From contig DQYM01000242.1 in NCBI GenBank assembly GCA_011040545.1, positions 1 through 5,345 on the forward strand: a stretch of DNA of 5,345 bases. The letters run 5' to 3'. Positions 1-4,823 of this stretch are shown here, piece by piece. The first letter of the stretch is position 1. The number at the start of each line of letters is the position of its first letter. The DNA comes from Candidatus Bathyarchaeota archaeon. GTDB lineage: Archaea > Thermoproteota > Bathyarchaeia > EX4484-135. A model generated the notes under the pieces. It was given only the letters and a program-made list of their open reading frames with translations, had not been told where the DNA came from and did no database searches. Made by a program: the position numbers and the translations under genes.

Positions 1-153
1 GGCTGGGATAGGTATGAAGTAGGGGAAGCAGATGAGCTAGCCCTAAGGGCAATTGAGGTAGTTGGGCCTTATCCAAGGCCCTACAGGCCTAGGAGGAGGA
101 AGACGAAGCGCCTTGAGGATATGATAATGAAATACCTAAGTCGGGATACCTAG
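1..153 (+). CDS. 3' end of an unidentified protein (partial)
   Basis: The first reading frame is open from the window edge for 50 codons to a TAG at 151-153, and codon use (AGG Arg, CTA Leu, ATA Ile) matches the genes downstream. The visible C-terminus begins GWDRYEVGEADELALRAIE, is followed by a Pro/Tyr/Arg stretch and the basic run RRRKTKR, and ends in a short helix (LEDMIMKYLSRDT). The acidic helix loosely recalls the last helix of RuvC/RNase H-like nucleases, where an Asp or Glu binds metal, but 50 residues are too few to assign this, so I do not name a function. The basic tail could bind nucleic acid. It ends 51 bases before the phosphotransferase gene, which has its own TATA box, so they are probably separate transcripts. 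Confidence 0.6.
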   Translation, partial: GWDRYEVGEADELALRAIEVVGPYPRPYRPRRRKTKRLEDMIMKYLSRDT

Positions 154-165
154 GTCGGAAGTAGG

Positions 166-170
166 TATAT
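166..170 (+). promoter_or_regulatory. TATA box of the phosphotransferase gene
   Basis: TATAT lies in an otherwise GC-rich 51-base gap, centred 37 bases before the ATG at 205. An archaeal start site about 26 bases downstream would fall near 194 and give a leader of about 10 bases. No good Shine-Dalgarno site sits at the usual distance; the nearest, GGTGAG at 186-191, would be at or before the predicted transcript start. This is a prediction by pattern and spacing only. Confidence 0.45.
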
Positions 171-204
171 CTAGCTGGCGTGGGTAGGTGAGCTAGGGCA
201 GATC

Positions 205-1308
205 ATGGGCGAGGTCGTGCTCAAGAGGGAGGCAGTAGAGGAATACCTATCTAGGCTCCTAGGTCGTGATGCTAAGGTAATCAAGGTAGGGGAGCTTGGC
301 CGTGAGCTTAGGCCAGCTGAGGAAGAGCTAAAAGGATTTGGGTATGGCAAGCCGTATTTGATAGTAGCATTAGTTAGTGGTGAGGAAAGAGAGTTCGTGC
401 TTGAAACTGTGAGGCCAGGCCAATTCGGCCATGAGTATCGGTCAGATAGGGCTGCCATCCTGCTCTGGCAGTACGAGGCCTTCAATAAGCTACCGAAGCA
501 CGTGAGGGCCATAGATGTAGGGGCCTTCACAAGGGAAGGCAGGCTTAAGTCCCTAGGGGATTGTGGGGAATTCTTCCTGCTTGTGGAGAAGGCAGAAGGC
601 ATCCTTTATCACGTTGATCTAGATAGGATACTTAAGGAGAAAGCCCTAACCGACCTAGATAAGCGTAGGTGCATGGCCCTAGCCGACTACCTTGCAGAAA
701 TACATTCTGTCAAGCTGGATGAGCCAGGCCTGTATGTAAGGCGCATAAGGGATCTAATAGGGCATGGCGAGTGCATAATGGGCCTCATAGATAGCTACCC
801 ACCTGGCCTAGAATATGCACCAGAGGAGTTCTTCAAGCACCTAGAGCACTTATGCATAGAGTGGAGGTGGAGGCTAAAGAAGAAGGCCCACCGACTAAGC
901 CAGGTGCATGGGGATTTCCATCCCTGGAACATAGTGTTCATGCCAGGTAGCACGGACTTCAAGCTATTAGATAGGAGCAGGGGGGATTGGGGGGAGCCAG
1001 CTGACGACCTAACTGCCCTCACCATAAATTACATATTCTACTCCATCCGTGCCTATGGCCGCCTAGCTGGGCCATTTGAGGAGCTCTTCAGGGCCTTCTG
1101 GGATCGCTACCTAGAGAGGACGGGTGATGAAGAGGTCCTTGAGGTCGTGCAGCCATTTTACGCATGGAGGGGGCTTGTCGTCGCAAGCCCAATTTGGTAC
1201 CCAACCCTACCCACTGAGGTGCGCATGAAGCTGCTTAGGTTTGTGCTGAGGGTGCTTGAAGTAGAGAGGTTTGAGCTAGAGGCCGTGAATAGCTACATAC
1301 TTGGCTGA
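205..1308 (+). CDS. APH-family phosphotransferase (kinase-fold small-molecule kinase)
   Basis: This 367-residue protein has the aminoglycoside phosphotransferase/choline kinase fold, which moves the ATP gamma-phosphate to a small molecule in the cytosol. The catalytic loop is HGDFHPWN at 235-242 (catalytic D237, metal-binding N242). The second metal Asp is D256 in LLDRSRGDWGEPADDL, followed by the usual G-E-P-A-x-D-L (263-269). The N-lobe is unusual: the strand around 62-69 reads REFVLETV, with Glu67 where many relatives have the ATP-binding Lys. A long, motif-like segment follows at about 69-94 (GQFGHEYRSDRAAILLWQYE). The ATG at 205 is the first plausible start and fits a TATA box 37 bases upstream. 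The 3' end overlaps the converging membrane gene by 16 bases. The substrate is unknown; antibiotic resistance is unlikely, and nearby sugar and phosphate enzymes suggest a sugar, nucleoside or lipid head group. Confidence 0.88.
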   Translation: MGEVVLKREAVEEYLSRLLGRDAKVIKVGELGRELRPAEEELKGFGYGKPYLIVALVSGEEREFVLETVRPGQFGHEYRSDRAAILLWQYEAFNKLPKHVRAIDVGAFTREGRLKSLGDCGEFFLLVEKAEGILYHVDLDRILKEKALTDLDKRRCMALADYLAEIHSVKLDEPGLYVRRIRDLIGHGECIMGLIDSYPPGLEYAPEEFFKHLEHLCIEWRWRLKKKAHRLSQVHGDFHPWNIVFMPGSTDFKLLDRSRGDWGEPADDLTALTINYIFYSIRAYGRLAGPFEELFRAFWDRYLERTGDEEVLEVVQPFYAWRGLVVASPIWYPTLPTEVRMKLLRFVLRVLEVERFELEAVNSYILG

Positions 1309-2015
1309 GGGGGCAGTAGGCCTAGCCCTATCAGGAGGCCCGATGCAGAAAGGAAGGCGACCTTGAGGGCCGTAATTAAGAGCATAGCCAAGGGCAGGGG
1401 GGCAGCGAGTGGGTGGAGGAGGGCAAGCGTTATAGCTACCATGCCTAGGGCTGATCCCCAGAGGAGCTTGACCCGCTTGCCTCTGGCCCTTAAGTATGTA
1501 GGTAAGATCCCCTTTTGGGCTGCTACAAATAGGCTCATGCAGCTTATGTAGCCAGTAATGGCCATGAGCATGACAGCTACCCCAAGCAAGGGCCAGTAAA
1601 GGCCGTAAGCGCCTATTAGCTTTAGGCTAGCTGCTGTGAGGGCCAAGGAGGCCGTGATAACCAATACCGCTATCAAGGCCTTATCTAACATGCCATAGCC
1701 TTGCCTGCTAAAGGAGCTCACGTAGAGGCGGATGAGCAGGAGGGCCGTAGTAGCTAGTGCGATATCAAGGGCGGTTAAGAAGGACGATATAGCATGGGCT
1801 AGCCATGATCCCTGAGCTAGGTCCACAGCGAGGAGGCCGAGGGTATGCATTAGGTCGCCAAGGCCAGCTAGTAGGAAGGCAAGGCCTGGCTTGAGGAGGC
1901 CCTCTGCACTAGCCCTAGCGGATAGGAGGGCAAAGCCAAGGCTTAGTATGATGGCCTCATAAGCAAGACCAAGGCCGTAGACCAGGAGCCTCAAGGGCAG
2001 AGGCCCCCCTCGCAC
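1293..2015 (-). CDS. orphan integral membrane protein, about seven TM segments
   Basis: I do not recognise this family. With the GTG start at 2015 the product has 240 residues with hydrophobic segments at roughly 9-32, 40-66, 72-98, 110-136, 138-166, 182-202 and 204-234. Basic loops (SFSRQGYGMLDK at 101-112; YLRARGKRVK at 174-183) suggest those loops face the cytoplasm, giving N-out, C-in. Polar residues inside segments include D54, H57, D84 and K218. A longer frame runs up to an ATG at 2138, but it would overlap the divergent kinase gene by 61 bases, and its extra 41 residues (rich in Pro, Trp and Ser) look unlike membrane protein. A TATA box centred near 2042 lies 27 bases from the GTG, ideal for a leaderless message. 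A TTG at 1994 is an alternative. It could be a transporter, flippase accessory or sensor; nothing visible decides this. Confidence 0.75.
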   Translation of the reverse strand: MRGGPLPLRLLVYGLGLAYEAIILSLGFALLSARASAEGLLKPGLAFLLAGLGDLMHTLGLLAVDLAQGSWLAHAISSFLTALDIALATTALLLIRLYVSSFSRQGYGMLDKALIAVLVITASLALTAASLKLIGAYGLYWPLLGVAVMLMAITGYISCMSLFVAAQKGILPTYLRARGKRVKLLWGSALGMVAITLALLHPLAAPLPLAMLLITALKVAFLSASGLLIGLGLLPPQPSM

Positions 2016-2037
2016 GCCTGGCCCACTAGCTAATGAT

Positions 2038-2046
2038 CTTATAAAC
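2038..2046. promoter_or_regulatory. shared palindromic TATA box of a divergent promoter
   Basis: The core TTATAA (2039-2044) reads the same on both strands and sits in the 62-base gap between the divergent membrane gene and the APS-kinase-like gene. On the minus strand it is GTTTATAAG, centred about 27 bases before the GTG at 2015 (leaderless). On the plus strand it is CTTATAAAC, centred about 36 bases before the ATG at 2078, giving a leader of about 10 bases. No second AT-rich element exists in the gap, so one TBP site probably serves both directions, either competitively or with polarity set by flanking BRE bases. This is inferred from spacing. Confidence 0.55.
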
Positions 2047-2051
2047 CTAGC

Positions 2052-2067
2052 GACCAGCCAATTGGTC
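2052..2067. repeat. inverted repeat in the divergent promoter (possible operator)
   Basis: The arms GACCA (2052-2056) and TGGTC (2063-2067) flank six bases, and the right half also contains the 8-base palindrome CCAATTGG (2058-2065). The repeat lies between the TATA box and the predicted plus-strand start site near 2068, just upstream of the minus-strand TATA element. A dimeric regulator bound here could block transcription towards the kinase operon. The arms are short, so chance is possible. Confidence 0.3.
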
Positions 2068-2077
2068 GGAGGCCAAG

Positions 2078-2656
2078 ATGAGGGGCCGAAGGGGCTGGGC
2101 CATCTGGATAACTGGCCTACCATCAAGTGGTAAGTCAACTATTGCCCACCTCCTCGTGGAGAAGCTATCTAACATGGGGATCAAGGTCCAGGTGCTTGAG
2201 TCAGATGAGCTTAGGCGTGTGCTAACCCCAAGGCCAAAGTACACGGAGGAGGAAAGGGATTGGTTTTACAATGTAATGGCCTGGATAGGCTGGCTACTGG
2301 TAAGAAATGGTGTTAACGTCATATTTGATGCTACGGCGAATAGGAGGGCCTATAGGGAGAGGGCTAGGCGCCTCATAGGGGCTGATAGGTTCATGGAGGT
2401 ATACGTTAGGTGCCCAATTAGGGTATGCATGGAGAGGGATGTGAAGGGCATTTACAAGCTGGCCCTAGAGGGGAAGGCAAGCACCGTCCCAGGGCTACAG
2501 GTGCCCTATGAAGAGCCAGTTAAGCCAGATGTAGTAGTTGATACAGATAGGATGTCGCCTGAGGAGTGTGCTGATGTGATCTTAAGGCATATCCTTAAGC
2601 GGTTCTACCGTGGGGCCAGCGAGGCCCTAGGACGTGATGAGGTCGGTGGGCGATGA
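2078..2656 (+). CDS. adenylylsulfate kinase-like protein (CysC family, divergent substrate site)
   Basis: This 192-residue P-loop kinase is of the APS kinase family, which makes PAPS from APS and ATP. It shows Walker A GLPSSGKST (13-21), LESDELR (40-46; D43 matches the catalytic Asp of DGD and R46 its Arg), DATANRR (84-90), and the family lid RDVKGIYKLA (120-129) followed by VPGLQVPYEEP (137-147), matching CysC RDPKGLYKKA and TGIDxxYEAP. Several APS contacts differ: DGD is ESD, GFSxxDRxEN is KYTEEERDWF (Phe to Tyr55 and Asn to Phe63, with R60 kept), and the NFTGI Phe is V137. It is thus a real kinase whose substrate may not be APS. The ATG at 2078 has GGAGG at 2068-2072, close to the predicted 5' end. 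It is first in an operon, and its stop overlaps the next start (ATGA). Canonical CysC remains possible. Confidence 0.85.
   Translation: MRGRRGWAIWITGLPSSGKSTIAHLLVEKLSNMGIKVQVLESDELRRVLTPRPKYTEEERDWFYNVMAWIGWLLVRNGVNVIFDATANRRAYRERARRLIGADRFMEVYVRCPIRVCMERDVKGIYKLALEGKASTVPGLQVPYEEPVKPDVVVDTDRMSPEECADVILRHILKRFYRGASEALGRDEVGGR
2639..2643 (+). promoter_or_regulatory. Shine-Dalgarno site of the HprK-like gene
   Basis: GAGGT ends nine bases before the ATG at 2653 and matches the archaeal anti-Shine-Dalgarno core GGAGGTGA. It lies inside the 3' end of the upstream kinase gene and, with the ATGA stop/start overlap, points to translational coupling within one operon. The TATA-led genes of the window have no correctly spaced site like it. 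Confidence 0.5.
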
Positions 2657-3657
2657 GGGAGGGGCGCAGAGGGGGCTGGCTATACTACGATGTCCACGGG
2701 GTCCTTAGGGCTAGGAGCAACGTGCCTATCCTAAATGATTTCTTCAGGGTCGTGGAGATCCAGGGCAGGCCCGACCTAACCGTGTTCATTGGCGACTTCA
2801 AGCCTAGGGGCCTGGTCGGCAGGGACATGCTAAGGCTAGTGTATAGGGCCAAGGGGGTCCTCAGGTCGGAGATCTTGATAAGGGGCCTAGCATCTGGGCG
2901 GGCAGTAGTGCTCATCTCTAACCCAGCCTTCAGGCTGCTTGGGAAGGTTAGCCGAAGGGTAGGGAAGCTCATAAAGGCCATTTACTACTTGCTCATGCTC
3001 AAGAAAGGGCATGTTCCAATGCACTCCGCCTGCGTGGAGAAAGATGGCAGGGGCATCCTACTCACGGCCCCACCAGAAACTGGGAAGACCCTAACGGCCA
3101 TAAGGCTCGTGCTAGAGCATGGCTTTAGGCTCTTAGGCGATGACATGGTGATCTTAGGACCTAATCTAAGGGTGCTAGCCGATCCAGGGGCCATGACGCT
3201 ACACCCGATCCACATCAAGGCCTGTGGTATAAGGCTAGGCACGAGGAAGAAAGTTGAAATGGCAATTAGGCATGCCCTAAGGCGCATCCCCTATGTTGTT
3301 ATGGCTGTTAAGGAGTTCAAGATGAAAGTTGATGATGTGATAGGGCGGGATAAGATAGCAAAGGAGGCTAGGGCAAGCCAGGTATTCTTCCTAGAGGAAG
3401 GAAGGCAGCAAGTGAGGACGCTGGGGCCAGATGAAGCCTATGAGAGGCTCATGGCCGCTGGTAGGATGCACTACCTAGTCTACGAGAACGAGGTCATACA
3501 GGAGTATGCGTACAGGAACCCAGAGCTAGGCCTTGAGGGCCTCTTCAGCAGGCTAAGATCCCTCTTCAGGGAGCTAGTAGAAAGCTTGGATTGCTGGCTC
3601 ATAAGGTGCCGTGGGAAGAGGTTTGCCGACCTCATGGCAAGGGAGGGGCTCCTCTAG
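2653..3657 (+). CDS. HPr kinase-like P-loop protein with novel N-terminal region
   Basis: The second half of this 334-residue protein resembles the HPr kinase/PEPCK-type P-loop fold. H124 in MHSACV stands where HprK has its HG motif. A Walker A-like APPETGKT at 139-146 and the acidic pair LLGDDMVIL (D163, D164) match HprK's GxSGxGKS and VADD in order and spacing, and HPIHIKACGIRLG follows at 184-196. The first residue of the usual GxxxxGKT is Ala139. Residues 1-118 form a mixed strand/helix region (for example LTVFIGDFKPRGLVGRD at 42-58) that I do not recognise; it is not a clear HprK N-terminal domain. No HPr or PTS partner is expected in such archaea, so the phosphoacceptor is probably a small molecule, glycan precursor or protein. 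Distant HprK-like kinases occur in surface-glycan and lasso-peptide loci. It is translationally coupled to the APS-kinase-like gene. Confidence 0.75.
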   Translation: MREGRRGGWLYYDVHGVLRARSNVPILNDFFRVVEIQGRPDLTVFIGDFKPRGLVGRDMLRLVYRAKGVLRSEILIRGLASGRAVVLISNPAFRLLGKVSRRVGKLIKAIYYLLMLKKGHVPMHSACVEKDGRGILLTAPPETGKTLTAIRLVLEHGFRLLGDDMVILGPNLRVLADPGAMTLHPIHIKACGIRLGTRKKVEMAIRHALRRIPYVVMAVKEFKMKVDDVIGRDKIAKEARASQVFFLEEGRQQVRTLGPDEAYERLMAAGRMHYLVYENEVIQEYAYRNPELGLEGLFSRLRSLFRELVESLDCWLIRCRGKRFADLMAREGLL

Positions 3658-3665
3658 GCTAGAGG
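3651..3665. repeat. perfect 7-base inverted repeat across a stop codon
   Basis: CCTCTAG (3651-3657) and CTAGAGG (3659-3665) are perfect inverted arms with one central base, and the TAG stop of the HprK-like gene is the end of the left arm. With a one-base centre it is better as a protein-binding palindrome than as an RNA hairpin. It abuts the glycosyltransferase TATA box, so it could be an upstream regulatory site. No T-run follows, so it does not look like a terminator. Confidence 0.35.
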
Positions 3666-3666
3666 G

Positions 3667-3673
3667 CTTATAG
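3667..3673 (+). promoter_or_regulatory. TATA box of the glycosyltransferase gene within a GC palindrome
   Basis: CTTATAG is centred about 35 bases before the TTG start at 3705, close to the spacing of the other two plus-strand promoters, and predicts a transcript start near 3696. It is the loop and inner arms of GGGCT-TAT-AGCCC (3664-3676), which runs into a second palindrome CCCCAAGGGG (3674-3683). It suggests that the glycosyltransferase can be transcribed independently of the two-gene operon 47 bases upstream. Confidence 0.42.
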
Positions 3674-3704
3674 CCCCAAGGGGCCTCCCCACTGGGATGT
3701 AGGA

Positions 3705-4823
3705 TTGAGGGTAGCCGTAGTCCACCATAGCCTTAACTCCTGTGGCGGTGGGGAGAGGCTCTGCTTAAACGTGATAGAGGCCCTAAAGGCCAGGGGCCAT
3801 GAGGTCATCCTAGCTACTACTGAGCCAACTGATTGGGATAGGGTTAGGACTGCCTTTGGTCGCTCCCCAGAGCCAGATAAAGAGCTAAACCTCCTGCCAC
3901 TACGCCTAAGGGCCTTCGGCATATACCAGCGTATGGCAACTGGCCTGCTCGTCAGCAAGCTGCTGGGGGAGGTAGATATGGTCATAAACACGCATGGCGA
4001 TATGGTAGCTGCCCCATGCCACATAACCTACGTCCACTACCCAGTTTTCGCCCTCCTTGAGCAAACCAGGGATGTGCGTGTTAAGTACAGGAAGAGCCTC
4101 TTCTGGCGCTTCTACTTCACCCCCTACCAGCTACTTCAGACACGCCTGTGGCGCTTCTTCGTGGGCAGGACGCTGATCCTCACGAACAGCAGCTTCTCAC
4201 GCTCTGTTATAAGGGAGAAGGTAGGTCGGGATGCCGTAGTGGTCTACCCACCAGTTGATATAAGGGCCTTCAGGCCTGGCCGAAAGGAGCCACTCGTGCT
4301 TACCGTTGGGAGGTTCACATGGGAGAAGAGGCTTGATATCGTGCCTAGGATAGCTAAGCTGGTCCCAGAGGCAGATTTCATCATAGCTGGCTCAACCGCC
4401 ATAGGCTCACGTGAGATAATAAGGCGCATAGAGGCTGCTAGCCTGCCGAACGTAGAGGTAAGGCCAGATGTGCCATTTGAGGAGCTTAGGGAGCTGTACG
4501 CAAGGGCCAAGATCTACCTCCACACCATGGTAGCTGAGCACTTCGGCATAAGCGTGGTAGAGGGCATGGCAAGTGGTTGCGTGCCAGTAGTCCATGCTAG
4601 CGGTGGCCCCTGGCTAGATATAATTAAGCAAGGGCAATACGGTATTGGCTACAGGAGCGTGAAGGAAGCTGCGGAGGCCATAAGGAAGCTCCTCTCAAAT
4701 GAAGAGCTATGGGCAGGGCTTAGTAAGAAAGCCCTAGATCGCTCTAGGGCCTTTAGCGAGGAAGCATTTAAGGAGAAATTCATGCATGTAGTAGAGCTAT
4801 ACGCAAGCGGACTTGGGCTCTAG
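3705..4823 (+). CDS. GT4-family glycosyltransferase, Alg11-like
   Basis: This 372-residue GT-B enzyme is probably a retaining GT4 transferase that moves a sugar (in Alg11, mannose from GDP-mannose) to a lipid-linked acceptor at the inner membrane face. The N-terminal half has the first strand and loop RVAVVHHSLNSCGGGERL (2-19) and the acceptor-side segment HITYVHYPVF (106-115), like the VHYPTIS segment of Alg11. The donor half has NSSFS (161-165), VYPPVDI (180-186), VGRFTWEKR (201-209) and the EX7E motif EHFGISVVE (E278, E286), followed by GMASGCVPVVHASGGPWLDII. That last block closely matches Alg11 EHFGIxVVExMAxG...SGGPxLDI. The TTG at 3705 is chosen because the first strand begins right there; the ATG at 3696 is followed at once by TAG. 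No membrane anchor is evident. The exact sugar cannot be read from sequence, and Alg11-like archaeal enzymes may use others. Confidence 0.88.
   Translation: MRVAVVHHSLNSCGGGERLCLNVIEALKARGHEVILATTEPTDWDRVRTAFGRSPEPDKELNLLPLRLRAFGIYQRMATGLLVSKLLGEVDMVINTHGDMVAAPCHITYVHYPVFALLEQTRDVRVKYRKSLFWRFYFTPYQLLQTRLWRFFVGRTLILTNSSFSRSVIREKVGRDAVVVYPPVDIRAFRPGRKEPLVLTVGRFTWEKRLDIVPRIAKLVPEADFIIAGSTAIGSREIIRRIEAASLPNVEVRPDVPFEELRELYARAKIYLHTMVAEHFGISVVEGMASGCVPVVHASGGPWLDIIKQGQYGIGYRSVKEAAEAIRKLLSNEELWAGLSKKALDRSRAFSEEAFKEKFMHVVELYASGLGL

Noticed and set aside
171..602. 143-codon minus-strand frame opposite the start of the phosphotransferase.
   Set aside because: Its Ser/Pro-rich translation is typical of antisense readings of AGG- and GAG-rich genes, and it overlaps a well-supported coding N-lobe.
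205..1308. Aminoglycoside resistance gene.
   Set aside because: The fold is shared by many metabolic kinases, and an archaeal chromosomal setting with glycan enzymes and no mobile element gives no support for antibiotic resistance.
1293..2015. Microbial rhodopsin: seven segments with a Lys in the last (ALKVAF) and an Asp with TT-LLL in the third.
   Set aside because: There is no Asp four residues before the Lys, the third-helix pattern is offset by one and lacks the RYxDW context, and the aromatic retinal-pocket residues are missing. The likeness comes from Leu/Ala-rich helices.
2685..3287. Two adjoining minus-strand frames of about 100 codons opposite the HprK-like gene.
   Set aside because: The plus strand carries recognisable P-loop and DD motifs at proper spacing, while the antisense products are Ser/Pro/Leu-rich without domains.
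3651..3683. Intrinsic transcription terminator between the HprK-like and glycosyltransferase genes.
   Set aside because: No T-run follows the palindromes, and the one-base centre of the first repeat would not form a stable RNA loop; a protein site or chance is more likely.
4407..4595. 62-codon minus-strand frame rich in His, Tyr and Trp.
   Set aside because: It lies wholly inside the glycosyltransferase donor domain, its composition is unlike the other proteins, and it has no promoter or ribosome site; it is a shadow of the CTA/TAC-rich coding strand.
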